Shown one piece after another: positions 8,851 through 17,262 of a stretch of DNA of 64,000 nt. The first letter of the stretch is position 1, and each line of letters begins with the position of its first letter. Origin of the DNA: Clostridiales bacterium (GTDB lineage Bacteria; Bacillota; Clostridia; Saccharofermentanales; Saccharofermentanaceae); NCBI GenBank assembly GCA_017510605.1, contig JAFWMQ010000015.1, positions 372,001 through 436,000 on the forward strand, in the 5' to 3' direction. The translations under genes were made by a program, and so were the position numbers. The notes under the pieces were generated by a model that worked only from the letters and a program-made list of their open reading frames with translations, was not told the DNA's origin and did not search any database.

Positions 8851-10245
8851 CTATTTCCCACCCGCCTTGTTTTTCCTGGCCTCTTCAATCTCGCTGCTTA
8901 TCTTGGCAAGATTCTGCTTCATCTGGGCTCTCACCTTTTTGATGTAGCTGTTCATCTGAGGCTTGGTCTCGGAGATTGCCTGACGCTTCAATGCATATAA
9001 TGCATCGCGCATTATTTCATTGGCTTTCTCCACCGAATCATTATCTGTTACAAGCCCTTCTTTGTCAAATTCTATAGGGTCTCCGACAACAAACAGCGTG
9101 GGCTTGAACATCTTGTAAGAAGTATGGATATATACAGGGACAACGGGTCTTTTCGAATACAGTGAGAGCATTGCAGGTCCCTTCATAAATTCCAGGAATT
9201 CATCATCATAATTCATATGTCCTTCAGGGAAGATTATAAAAGGTTCATTATTCTTAAGACCTGTAATCATTGCTTTCATGGCATTCCAGTCAAAGCCTGA
9301 TCTGTCGAGCATTACGCATCCCATTGTTTTCTCAAAAAATTCCCATGATTTATTAACATCAGCAACATCCTGAGCTGCAAGAGTCCTGCAATAAACTCGG
9401 TGGAAAACATAATAGAGCAGGGGCGGATCTATCCACCACGAGTGATTGGAGATGATAAGCATCCCCTTATCCATATATCTTGTTCCCCTTGCGAGATCGC
9501 CGCCGTAAGAGATTTTCGATCTCATAAGTAACTTAATGCCAGGGAGACCGGTTGCTCTCATAAAGCAGTATAAAAAAGAAGCATACTTGGGACGCTTAAG
9601 TTTCTTGCCTTCAGCGATCAGGAAGTTATTCAGATAGAACTGTCTGTATGTTTCTGTCCTCTCCTGAAGTTCCTTTGTAAAGGCATTTGCCCTGTCCTGT
9701 AAGGAATCAAGTCCGTCGCGTGTCATATATGTATCAGGATACATAAGACTTCCGATAAAGATTAGATCTCTTTTGCCGGGTCCGATCCTGCCGTTATGGA
9801 ATACGGGAACAATAGGAACTCCCGCACTAAGAGCGATAAGCGCAGCCGCCTGCTTATATTCAAGGAGCTTGCCTTCGGTCTCAATATGACCTTCAGGGAA
9901 AACTAAGACCGAATGACCTTTATTTATCTGCTCAACAGCCTTATTGACTGCATCCATATTGCCGGTAACAGAATCTACCTTGATGACACCCATTGCTTTC
10001 ATGAGGAATGTGAGTACTGGATTATATGCATAGAACTGCGCACCTACGAGCACATATATACGCCTGCCCGGGAATGCAAGCAGAGCCTCGACATAATCAA
10101 GGAATGCCGTATGGTTCATTGAGATTACGACGGGTCCTTTATACTTCTCCTTCTTATTCTTACGAAGATAGATCTTTTTTATCGGGAAAAGTATAAGAGC
10201 GGGAATTATGCTGTTAATGATAAGGAGCCATCTGATAAAGAACAT
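8851..10245 (-). CDS. Tandem PlsC-type acyltransferase (two acyltransferase domains in one chain)
   Basis: 464 residues carrying two complete phospholipid/glycerol acyltransferase domains. Domain 1 has NHTAFLD (H45, D50) and FPEGH (116-120); domain 2 has NHSWWID (H268, D273) and FPEGH (339-343). Both therefore keep the H-x4-D catalytic pair and the acceptor-binding motif. A hydrophobic N-terminal segment (residues ~3-24) suggests membrane association. Such enzymes move an acyl group from acyl-ACP, acyl-CoA or acyl-phosphate to a hydroxyl, classically lysophosphatidate. The gene is coupled to the AMP ligase upstream (TAATG) and the ACP downstream. Two domains may mean two sequential acylations or dual acceptors; this is inferred. 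Confidence 0.9.
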   Translation of the reverse strand: MFFIRWLLIINSIIPALILFPIKKIYLRKNKKEKYKGPVVISMNHTAFLDYVEALLAFPGRRIYVLVGAQFYAYNPVLTFLMKAMGVIKVDSVTGNMDAVNKAVEQINKGHSVLVFPEGHIETEGKLLEYKQAAALIALSAGVPIVPVFHNGRIGPGKRDLIFIGSLMYPDTYMTRDGLDSLQDRANAFTKELQERTETYRQFYLNNFLIAEGKKLKRPKYASFLYCFMRATGLPGIKLLMRSKISYGGDLARGTRYMDKGMLIISNHSWWIDPPLLYYVFHRVYCRTLAAQDVADVNKSWEFFEKTMGCVMLDRSGFDWNAMKAMITGLKNNEPFIIFPEGHMNYDDEFLEFMKGPAMLSLYSKRPVVPVYIHTSYKMFKPTLFVVGDPIEFDKEGLVTDNDSVEKANEIMRDALYALKRQAISETKPQMNSYIKKVRAQMKQNLAKISSEIEEARKNKAGGK

Positions 10246-12191
10246 TATGATTCATGCTCCTTGCTCTGATCGATAAGATAATCAGCTATTGCCATAGGTG
10301 TTATGAGCGGTGTTTCCGTCATATTGATCTGTCTGCCTGTAACTTCAGTTACCTTGGAAAGAAGTTCAACATATTGCATTGAGTCACCGCCGAGAGATAT
10401 GAAGTTGGATGTCTCAGTGATCTCATGTCTTTCCTTGTTAAGGATCTCCGCGAAAACATCACAAATCTTTCCAATCAGTTCCGTATACTCGGCACTCCTG
10501 GTACGCGTTACTTCCTCATCGGTAGGCTTGGTGCATTCGACTGCAAAGAGCTCGCCCTTTTCGAGTTTGGAAGCCAGAGCCTTACGGTCGATACCCTTGA
10601 AGTTTTCAGGCATCTTCCCTGTCAGATTGAGCACTTTAACCGGTCTTTCCGACATCGTTAGCTGATCGATCGATACGAAAACACCCTTAAGGGATGACGC
10701 TTTCTCAAAAGCTCCCATCGTACCGTCATCGGACAGAACAAGGAGCATCTGCTTTTCTGATGTCCCTGGGAGCTGGGCATTGATCATTGCTTCCTGGGTG
10801 AAAGAACCTTTGTCTATGCGTGACTCGATCTCCTCGGGCGAGATATTCTCGCCGTTTGGTCCAATGATGACGTCATCGAGACGTCCGATGATATGCAGAC
10901 GTCCCGTCGAATCAATGTTTACAAGATCGTTTGTAGGATAGTAATCCTCACCGAATTCCGTGAAAACGCCGTCAACATATATACCGTTCATGGAGTGATC
11001 CCTGGGGATCAGGAGTTCACCCGCTTCACTAAGCTTGTAAGGAATGTTGCTGAATATCTTTCCCGTGCTTGTGCCGCATCTGAACTGTGACTTGCGCGAG
11101 AGCTCCACAGATATTACTCCGCACTCAGTCAGACCGTATCCGGAATATATAGAATATCCGAGACCATTGAGGACTTCCAGCGTCCTGGGCGAGATGAATC
11201 CGCCGCCGGAGATAAGAAAAGTAGCCCTCTCGCCAAGCAACTGGCGTCTGACCTTCTTGAAGATGATCTTTCTGACTATGGCAGGTCCCAAATGCGGGAA
11301 TACATTCTGCAGTTTGTTAGAAAAGCGGATGGCTTTATTGAATTTCTCAGTCTTGCCCTGCTTTGCCACTTCACGCTCGAGTGATGCAACGGTCTTGTTC
11401 CATACCAGCGGGATCGCGAAGAAATGCGTAACTCCAACGCGCTTGCAGACGAACTGGATGCTCTGGGCATCGTATTTCGGAAGGAAAACAAATCCTCTGC
11501 CGAAGAACATAAACCACATCAGCGTGGCTATAAGTCCGAATATGTGATAGAAAGGCAGGAATGCTAGATTGTGTATGTCGAGCTTGGCGTTATACTGGAT
11601 GGACTGGTTGGTCTTAACAATATCACCGCTCACCTCGATCTGAAGGCATATCGTCCTGCCACTGTGGGATATGACTTTCGGCTTCGATGTTGAGCCGGAA
11701 GTGATGAGTATTATCTCGTCAGCCCAGCTGATCATTTCCTTGTCGAACTTAATACCTTTGCCTGCTTCAAGAAGATCCTTTACGGTAACCGACCTGTCAA
11801 CGCGTGCGTCTTCGGAAACCACGAACAGCGGATCCATATCCTTTATGATGTCGTTCGTTATTCCGATATTATGACGGGTGTTGAGAAGGATAGGTCTGAA
11901 ACCGGCCTGAAGAAGTCCCCAGAACAGAGCGACCCAGTCTGCGGAATTCTCGAGAAAGATACCTACAAATCTGCCTCTTCCGTCAGCCCCGTATGTAACG
12001 GCAGCCTTGGAAAACTCATCAACACGCTCATAAAGTTCATAGTATGACATCTGGCGGATCTCGCCGTTTTCGAGCCATTCGCCGAATCTTTCACTTGTAA
12101 AGCGGTTCTTTATAATCGTATAGATCGATTCAAAAGTCTGCGGAGCGTTTTTTAGCGCTGCAATATTCTCAGTTACAATACTTGAGACCAT
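10245..12191 (-). CDS. AMP-dependent acyl ligase with C-terminal carrier domain
   Basis: 648 residues. Residues ~25-530 form an ANL-type adenylating enzyme with ILITSGSTSKPKVISH (161-176), SGYGLTECG and GRLDDVIIGPNGENISPEEIE. Residues ~565-640 form a carrier domain with SLGGDSMQY, in which S604 is the phosphopantetheine site. The protein could activate an acid as acyl-AMP and load it on its own carrier or on the free ACP two genes downstream. There is no condensation or ketosynthase domain, so it is not a complete NRPS or PKS module. Its start follows AAGGGG with short spacing, and six bases separate it from the esterase gene. The substrate is unknown, likely a fatty acid given the neighbours. 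Confidence 0.88.
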   Translation of the reverse strand: MVSSIVTENIAALKNAPQTFESIYTIIKNRFTSERFGEWLENGEIRQMSYYELYERVDEFSKAAVTYGADGRGRFVGIFLENSADWVALFWGLLQAGFRPILLNTRHNIGITNDIIKDMDPLFVVSEDARVDRSVTVKDLLEAGKGIKFDKEMISWADEIILITSGSTSKPKVISHSGRTICLQIEVSGDIVKTNQSIQYNAKLDIHNLAFLPFYHIFGLIATLMWFMFFGRGFVFLPKYDAQSIQFVCKRVGVTHFFAIPLVWNKTVASLEREVAKQGKTEKFNKAIRFSNKLQNVFPHLGPAIVRKIIFKKVRRQLLGERATFLISGGGFISPRTLEVLNGLGYSIYSGYGLTECGVISVELSRKSQFRCGTSTGKIFSNIPYKLSEAGELLIPRDHSMNGIYVDGVFTEFGEDYYPTNDLVNIDSTGRLHIIGRLDDVIIGPNGENISPEEIESRIDKGSFTQEAMINAQLPGTSEKQMLLVLSDDGTMGAFEKASSLKGVFVSIDQLTMSERPVKVLNLTGKMPENFKGIDRKALASKLEKGELFAVECTKPTDEEVTRTRSAEYTELIGKICDVFAEILNKERHEITETSNFISLGGDSMQYVELLSKVTEVTGRQINMTETPLITPMAIADYLIDQSKEHES

Positions 12192-12197
12192 TTCCCC

Positions 12198-13304
12198 TTA
12201 TAAATCCCAAACCTTTCTTACTTGTTCGCACATCTCGAGGAGCGCTGCCTGTGCCTGCGGCAGTATCCCGAAATAATCGAGAAAAGCATGAGACACTCCT
12301 CTGTATCTGATGTGTTTATTAGGAACTCCGGCCTTGTCCAAAAGCCTTGAGTAATATTCGGATTGAATGCGGAGTCCGTCGTACTCTGCGGTGAAGATGC
12401 CCGTATAAGGCATGCAGTTTAAATCTGCATAGATAGGACTAACATCAGGATTACGCTTAACGTCTTCATATCTGCCGCCGGAATATACTGTCAGGATCGC
12501 TGCCATAAGGTCGTTGTTGCCTTTTCCATCGGCCCTTCCAAGCTGGAGTCTGGAATTAATGAGTTCTTTTTGCTCATCAGAAACATCGTACATATCGAGA
12601 TTCCAGTCGTAGAGATTGTCCTGTGAGTATAGATCTACACAGGGATAAAAAAGGCCTGCATAGTTGATCTTTGCATCTGACTTGTTGTCTATGATCGCAG
12701 CAAGCGCTAGATTCGCACCGGCACTGTCTCCGAAAAGTCCGATCATAGTCTTATCTATCTTAAGTTCTTCAGCGTTGTTGTAGATGTATTCGATTGCAGC
12801 ACATACGTCTTCAATAGCTGCAGGATAAACGTTCTCGGGAGCGAGGCTGTAATCAACGTTAAAAACTTTGCAACCGAGGTTCTCTGCGGTATAACGGCAG
12901 GGCTCTTTGTAAAACTCAGCCTTGGATGCGAGGAATGAACCGCCGTGTATGTAGATCATTACGGGGAGAGTCTCACCGTCCTTTTCGGCCGGCCAATAAG
13001 AGAATAGTTTAAAAGCTCTTCCGTTTGCCGTGATGTCAACAGAATCTTCCAATATGGGCTTTAAGCACATATCAACACAGTATGTTTTTGTAGTCTGACG
13101 CATTCCTTCTATTGAGAACTGCATAGGCATAGACTTCTGGAAAGCATAGATGGCACTTCTGATGAAGAACTCTCTGGGATCCATTTTTCCTTTATAGTCG
13201 CCTTCTTCAGGAACGGGTTTTACTTCTATCTCCTGGCCGCCGAGATTTACGATCTCGCCGGAATTCAATATTTTCGAGACTGATTCAAAATCACATTTAT
13301 TCAT
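12198..13304 (-). CDS. Alpha/beta hydrolase of the hormone-sensitive lipase (HSL) type
   Basis: 368 residues with the HSL hallmarks: oxyanion-hole motif HGGSF (120-124), nucleophile elbow GDSAG with S194, and candidate triad residues D309 (AEYDG) and H339 (VSHAF). No signal peptide, so it should be cytoplasmic. Members cleave small acyl or acetyl esters. The ATG at 13304 follows AAAGG at good spacing. It sits three bases after the glycosyltransferase gene and six before the AMP ligase. In this operon it could deacylate an intermediate or release product from a carrier, but that is inference. Confidence 0.85.
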   Translation of the reverse strand: MNKCDFESVSKILNSGEIVNLGGQEIEVKPVPEEGDYKGKMDPREFFIRSAIYAFQKSMPMQFSIEGMRQTTKTYCVDMCLKPILEDSVDITANGRAFKLFSYWPAEKDGETLPVMIYIHGGSFLASKAEFYKEPCRYTAENLGCKVFNVDYSLAPENVYPAAIEDVCAAIEYIYNNAEELKIDKTMIGLFGDSAGANLALAAIIDNKSDAKINYAGLFYPCVDLYSQDNLYDWNLDMYDVSDEQKELINSRLQLGRADGKGNNDLMAAILTVYSGGRYEDVKRNPDVSPIYADLNCMPYTGIFTAEYDGLRIQSEYYSRLLDKAGVPNKHIRYRGVSHAFLDYFGILPQAQAALLEMCEQVRKVWDL

Positions 13305-13307
13305 AAA

Positions 13308-14318
13308 TTAAACCTTTCCCAATATTCCTGATCTGCCAAATACATAGCTTAACACTAAAATCATGAGAAGCGATATGATTCCGCCCAGGAACATGTTCCA
13401 CCCCTGATAGTAGAAGAGCATCATGATAAGCGTTGCGATGCAGTACTTGATCGAGCAGGTAATGTAATAGATAACGCTTATTTTCTGCCTGTGCCTGATG
13501 CCCGCTGAAAAAACATTAAGTACAGCATGCATCGCAGTAACCCACAAATATATACCTGCGAGCCAGTAGAAGAAATGCGGAATGTTGAACCAAACGAGCA
13601 GTGAGATCGTCAGCGTATAAAGAGAGTACATAAGCGCTGAGATAAGACCGTAAGCCCAAAGCGACTTCTGGATCCTTACTGTATCTTTTATCGGTCTGAA
13701 ATGCGTATTCTTGTTGTTATTCTCGTAGATAGTCTTGATATCTATGCCGGTGACTTTCATGCCCTCCTTGTGAGCAGTAACAAGAACATTCAGCTCATAC
13801 TCGTACTTGTTGCCGGGAATATCCTGAAGCCACATGCAAAGTCTGGCAGGAAATCCTCTTAATCCTGACTGGTTATCGCGGAGATAAACGCCGGTAACGA
13901 TCGTATATACGATCTTGGACATGTCATTTCCGATCCTTGACTTGATAGGGATTTTTTCCGAGAGGTCGCGCATCCCAAGCACGATCCCGTCAGTCTTTCT
14001 CGTAAGTTTGGCAACACGTTCTATGTCTTCTATAGCATGTTGACCGTCAGAATCAGCCGTAACTATGTAATCGACTTCTTCAGCAAGGTTATTGCCGATA
14101 TATTCAAAGCCGCGCTTTAACGCAAAACCCTTACCTTTATTGATCTTATACCCTACGATATGAGCAAAGGCAGCTGCGCGCTTGAAGAATTCGTCACATC
14201 TTTCAAGACTTCCGTCATTGACAGCAACTATTACAAAATCACGTTTATTAAGCTCTTCAACTAGGCGAAGGAACTTCTCGTCAGGATTATAAACAGGCAA
14301 AAGTACAGCTGTCTTCAT
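13308..14318 (-). CDS. Family 2 glycosyltransferase with C-terminal membrane segments
   Basis: 336 residues. Residues 1-~215 are a GT-A fold family 2 domain of the dolichyl-phosphate mannosyltransferase type, with LLPVYNP at the start, VNDGS, NKGKGFALKRG and the metal-binding TADSDGQH. The remainder holds about four hydrophobic helices. This layout usually transfers a nucleotide sugar to polyprenyl phosphate or a membrane lipid on the cytoplasmic face. It is the first gene of the eight-gene operon; the leader carries a small hairpin. The nearest ribosome site (AGGG, ~12 bases before ATG) is weak. Confidence 0.85.
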   Translation of the reverse strand: MKTAVLLPVYNPDEKFLRLVEELNKRDFVIVAVNDGSLERCDEFFKRAAAFAHIVGYKINKGKGFALKRGFEYIGNNLAEEVDYIVTADSDGQHAIEDIERVAKLTRKTDGIVLGMRDLSEKIPIKSRIGNDMSKIVYTIVTGVYLRDNQSGLRGFPARLCMWLQDIPGNKYEYELNVLVTAHKEGMKVTGIDIKTIYENNNKNTHFRPIKDTVRIQKSLWAYGLISALMYSLYTLTISLLVWFNIPHFFYWLAGIYLWVTAMHAVLNVFSAGIRHRQKISVIYYITCSIKYCIATLIMMLFYYQGWNMFLGGIISLLMILVLSYVFGRSGILGKV

Positions 14319-14358
14319 TAACGGGTCTTCCCTACACCTTCCTCTTAATCTTCCTAAA

Positions 14359-14379
14359 TGCCCGGAGCACTAGCGGGCA
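14359..14379 (-). other. Small hairpin in the leader of the lipid operon
   Basis: TGCCCG and CGGGCA can pair as a 6-bp G/C-rich stem around a 9-base loop, ~40 bases before the glycosyltransferase start. The surrounding gap (14319-14535) is very A/T-rich and must hold the minus-strand promoter, but no consensus pair stands out on that strand. The hairpin may be a leader structure, or chance. Confidence 0.3.
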
Positions 14380-14473
14380 AAACACATCAGCATATTATTT
14401 TACTATATTTATTTAATAAAATATATAAAAGGAACATGATTAGATTAACGGATGTCATAAACAGATTTATCAT

Positions 14474-14502
14474 TTGCACCTATAAAATAATAATGTTAAT
14501 AT
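14474..14502 (+). promoter_or_regulatory. Promoter for the zinc-ribbon protein gene
   Basis: TTGCAC (14474-14479) and TAATAT (14497-14502) are separated by 17 bases and lie 34 bases before the ATG, which has a GGAGG ribosome site. Two mismatches to the -35 consensus and one to the -10. Confidence 0.6.
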
Positions 14503-14535
14503 CACTTTATCTTTTGTATATGGAGGATAGAAATA

Positions 14536-15135
14536 ATGTTTTGTACTAATTGCGGATCTCAATTTGAAGACGGCAATTTATTCTGCCCCAATTGCGGATC
14601 AAAGGTAGAATCTGTTGCACAGCCCATAGAAACACCTGCTCCTGCAGCAGCTCCTATTGAATCAGAACCGGTAGTTGCAACTCCTGTTGAGGCTGAACCG
14701 GTCTATGCTACACCAGTTGATACTGAGCCTGTATATGCTACACCCGTTGCTGAACCCGCTCCTGCACCGGCCCCACAACCAATACCTGTTACTCCTGTTC
14801 AGCCTGTTTATGCACAGCCGACACCTGTTATGCCTGTTGGTGCTATGGGAGCAGGAACTAACAATCCCGAACTCGCTAAAAATATTTTAATCATGGGAAT
14901 CGTTGCTGTAGCATGTGCCTGCACATTTTGGTTCAGCTTCGTAGGCATTATTTTCGGAGCTATTGGACTTTCAAAGGCAAAGAAGTTTATTGAAGAATGC
15001 GGCCAGCTCTTTGGTAAAGCTAAGATCGGAAAGTATCTGTCATTAGGCGGGCTTATCGGCAGTTGTGTTTTTACAGGTTGGAGCGTTCTTTACATAATTT
15101 CGGTAATAGCAGCTTTCGTTTCCGAGTACGCTTAA
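14536..15135 (+). CDS. Zinc-ribbon protein with proline-rich linker and two membrane segments
   Basis: 199 residues in three parts. Residues 1-25 form a zinc ribbon with two CxxC pairs (CTNCG and CPNCG). Residues ~30-110 form a Pro/Ala/Val linker with imperfect repeats such as EPVYATPV. Residues ~115-199 hold two hydrophobic segments separated by a short basic loop (SKAKKF), resembling DUF4190-like membrane ends. Proteins of this design are common in Clostridia and mostly uncharacterised. It is a single-gene unit with its own promoter, GGAGG site and terminator. The repetitive linker is protein low complexity, not a DNA repeat of interest. Confidence 0.8.
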   Translation: MFCTNCGSQFEDGNLFCPNCGSKVESVAQPIETPAPAAAPIESEPVVATPVEAEPVYATPVDTEPVYATPVAEPAPAPAPQPIPVTPVQPVYAQPTPVMPVGAMGAGTNNPELAKNILIMGIVAVACACTFWFSFVGIIFGAIGLSKAKKFIEECGQLFGKAKIGKYLSLGGLIGSCVFTGWSVLYIISVIAAFVSEYA

Positions 15136-15160
15136 TAACATTGCAATTAAGTTAACAATA

Positions 15161-15185
15161 AGGGCTGTGAAACTGTCACAGCCCT
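15161..15185. terminator. Bidirectional intrinsic terminator
   Basis: A perfect 10-bp stem AGGGCTGTGA / TCACAGCCCT with a 5-base loop between the convergent zinc-ribbon and VanZ-like genes. On the plus strand it is followed by TTATTATTTGGTTTTTTT, and on the minus strand by TTATTGTTAACTT. It can serve both genes. Confidence 0.85.
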
Positions 15186-15188
15186 TTA

Positions 15189-15701
15189 TTATTTGGTTTT
15201 TTTGCCGTTAATACGATTAACTGTCCAACTGACTGTCAAATAGATCAGGATGCCTATCATCGCTCCCAATGTATTGTGAATGATATCATCGAATTCAAAT
15301 AATCCGCGGTGGAATAACAGCTGTGCGATCTCAATGCCTGACGAAAGCAATAAACTAATTACAATGCTGAGCCACTTGAATTTCTTAGGAAGTATCATCG
15401 AAATCAGTATTCCTATCGGAATAAACAGAATATAATTCCAGAAAATCTCCGCTTTTAATTCAGTCCTTCCTGCCTGTATGGCTTTATATGTCCAGAACAC
15501 CTCCAACTGATACCGTGCGTCTTTGAAAGGGATTCTCTCGATAATCGTTATTGTAAGGACAAATGCAAAATAAAAAGCAAATAATGGAAGACCGATAAAC
15601 GTACCGTCTCTTAACTTTCCCTTTCGATATAAAGGAAATGTAATCAATCCGACAACAAAAGCAACTAAAGTCCAGATCAAGACTGACTTCGTTGTTACCA
15701 T
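15189..15701 (-). CDS. VanZ-like membrane protein
   Basis: 170 residues with four to five hydrophobic segments. The family pattern is clear: WNYILFIPIGILIS, then SSGIEIAQLLFHRG, then FDDIIHNTLGAMIG. VanZ was first seen in a teicoplanin-resistance cluster; most relatives, including stand-alone ones like this, have no proven role. No strong ribosome site precedes ATG 15701. It is a single gene between the shared terminator and an A/T-rich leader with an inverted repeat. Confidence 0.85.
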   Translation of the reverse strand: MVTTKSVLIWTLVAFVVGLITFPLYRKGKLRDGTFIGLPLFAFYFAFVLTITIIERIPFKDARYQLEVFWTYKAIQAGRTELKAEIFWNYILFIPIGILISMILPKKFKWLSIVISLLLSSGIEIAQLLFHRGLFEFDDIIHNTLGAMIGILIYLTVSWTVNRINGKKTK

Positions 15702-15750
15702 AGATATCGCACTGGTAAAATAACCGTCGATAGAATATCACCATCCATTA

Positions 15751-15801
15751 TTCAATAATCTCTTATACGTACAACGCATTATTGTATCAGAGATTTTTGA
15801 A
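15751..15801. promoter_or_regulatory. Imperfect inverted repeat upstream of the VanZ-like gene
   Basis: TTCAATAATCTC (15751-15762) and GAGATTTTTGAA (15790-15801) pair at 11 of 12 positions around a 27-base spacer. It lies between the end of the carboxyltransferase operon and the VanZ start. It could be an operator or a weak terminator for the upstream operon; no clean -35/-10 pair was found. Confidence 0.35.
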
Positions 15802-15857
15802 TAAAAAAATCAGAAAGGCTGTTTGGTGTCAATAAATATTGAGAAACGGATCTTCTC

Positions 15858-17252
15858 TTACCTGATCCACTCAACAGAAATATTACGGACATCTCCGCCA
15901 TCGCGTTTCCTGATAAATTCAGGAGCAACCTGCGGGAACATGGCGCAGCTTAAGATATCTTCTTCCGAAGATGCGATATCGCTGTACTGTTCTTTGATGG
16001 ATTCAAGTTCGGGCATAAGAAGATCAGCAGGTCTGCATGTGATAACTTCATCATCACCTATTGCCATCTTACGGATCTCTTCATTGACCTTACCGGGAAG
16101 CTGTCCGTATTCACCGCGGAGAAGTCCTTTAGACTCTTTTGTAAAGCTCTTATATCGTCCCATAAGAACATTCAGAACAGCCTGAGTGCCTACGATCTGA
16201 CTTGTAGGAGTTACAAGAGGAGGAAAACCGAAGTCTTCTCTTACACGGGGAACTTCAGCCAAAACCTCATCCATACGTGATTCGGCATTTGCCTGCTTGA
16301 GTTGTGATAAGAGGTTTGAGAGCATTCCTCCGGGGACCTGGTAAAGCAAAGTGTTAGGGTCTACCCTGAGCACTTTAGAACTGATGGTTCCGGCTTTTTC
16401 CATAGAAGCGGCAACATCTTTAAAGTGAACTGCAGCATCATTCAGTTTCTTTAAGTCGAGACCTGTATCGCGTGCCGTTCCTTTTAATGTTGCTACCAAA
16501 GACTCTGTCGCAGGCTGTGATGTACCGTTTGCAAAAGGAGACAGAGCGCAGTCAACAATATCAACACCGGCCATAGCAGCCATGAGATATACCATCGATC
16601 CGGTTCCGGTAGTGTTATGTGTATGAAGATGGATCGGAACGGATACACGCTCCTTGAGTTTCTTAACAAGGCTGTAGGCATCAGCCGGAAGAAGGAGATT
16701 TGCCATATCCTTTATGCAGATAGTATCTGCGCCCATCTGTTCAAGAACAACGGCCTTTTCGACAAAGTAATCCTCACTATGCACGGGGCTTGTCGTGTAA
16801 CTCATTGCAGCTTCGACTATTCCTCCGTACTTCTTTACCGCTTTGATCGACGCCTCCATATTCCGAACATCATTTAACGCATCGAAAATACGTACAACAT
16901 CAATACCGTTCTCAATCGATTTACGGCAAAAAGCATCTACCATATCATCGGCATAATGACGGTAACCCAGAAGGTTCTGGCCGCGCAGAAGCATCTGAAG
17001 CTTAGTATTGGGAAGAGCTTTACGAAGAGTACGCAGTCTTTCCCACGGATCTTCATTAAGAAATCTCATGCAGGAATCGAATGTAGCTCCGCCCCAGCAT
17101 TCAATTGACCAATAGCCCATGTTGTCCAGGATCTCGCAAGCCGGAAGCATATCCTCGAGCTTCATTCTGGTGGCAGCCTGAGACTGATGCGCATCACGGA
17201 GTATCGTATCAGTTATCAGAAGAGGCTTATTACTTGAAAACAACTCATTCAT
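15858..17252 (-). CDS. Carboxyltransferase 5S / oxaloacetate decarboxylase alpha-type subunit
   Basis: 464 residues of the HMGL-like TIM-barrel carboxyltransferase family. Visible motifs are the N-terminal TDTILRDAHQS, MLLRGQNLLGYRHY, IKDMANLL and the metal-binding HLHTHNTTG. The chain lacks the C-terminal biotin domain of full OadA; that domain is encoded by the next gene upstream. The family carboxylates or decarboxylates pyruvate/oxaloacetate through carboxybiotin. I start at ATG 17252, preceded by GAGGG, rather than 17297, which would sit deep inside the upstream gene. With the 12S and biotin-carrier genes it fits methylmalonyl-CoA:pyruvate transcarboxylase, but acting with a decarboxylase beta subunit encoded elsewhere cannot be excluded. 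Confidence 0.85.
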   Translation of the reverse strand: MNELFSSNKPLLITDTILRDAHQSQAATRMKLEDMLPACEILDNMGYWSIECWGGATFDSCMRFLNEDPWERLRTLRKALPNTKLQMLLRGQNLLGYRHYADDMVDAFCRKSIENGIDVVRIFDALNDVRNMEASIKAVKKYGGIVEAAMSYTTSPVHSEDYFVEKAVVLEQMGADTICIKDMANLLLPADAYSLVKKLKERVSVPIHLHTHNTTGTGSMVYLMAAMAGVDIVDCALSPFANGTSQPATESLVATLKGTARDTGLDLKKLNDAAVHFKDVAASMEKAGTISSKVLRVDPNTLLYQVPGGMLSNLLSQLKQANAESRMDEVLAEVPRVREDFGFPPLVTPTSQIVGTQAVLNVLMGRYKSFTKESKGLLRGEYGQLPGKVNEEIRKMAIGDDEVITCRPADLLMPELESIKEQYSDIASSEEDILSCAMFPQVAPEFIRKRDGGDVRNISVEWIR

Positions 17253-17262
17253 CAAAGAACCC

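Noticed and set aside
10245..12191. Nonribosomal peptide synthetase module
   Set aside because: Adenylation and carrier domains are present, but no condensation, ketosynthase or thioesterase domain in the chain, so I call it an acyl ligase with carrier.
14640..14830. Repetitive GCACCTGTTG-like stretch that might suggest a CRISPR or DNA repeat
   Set aside because: The units are irregular and encode a Pro/Ala/Val linker in frame; there are no constant repeats with unique spacers.
15189..15701. Glycopeptide resistance locus
   Set aside because: Only a VanZ-like protein is present, without vanHAX or vanRS; stand-alone VanZ relatives are widespread.
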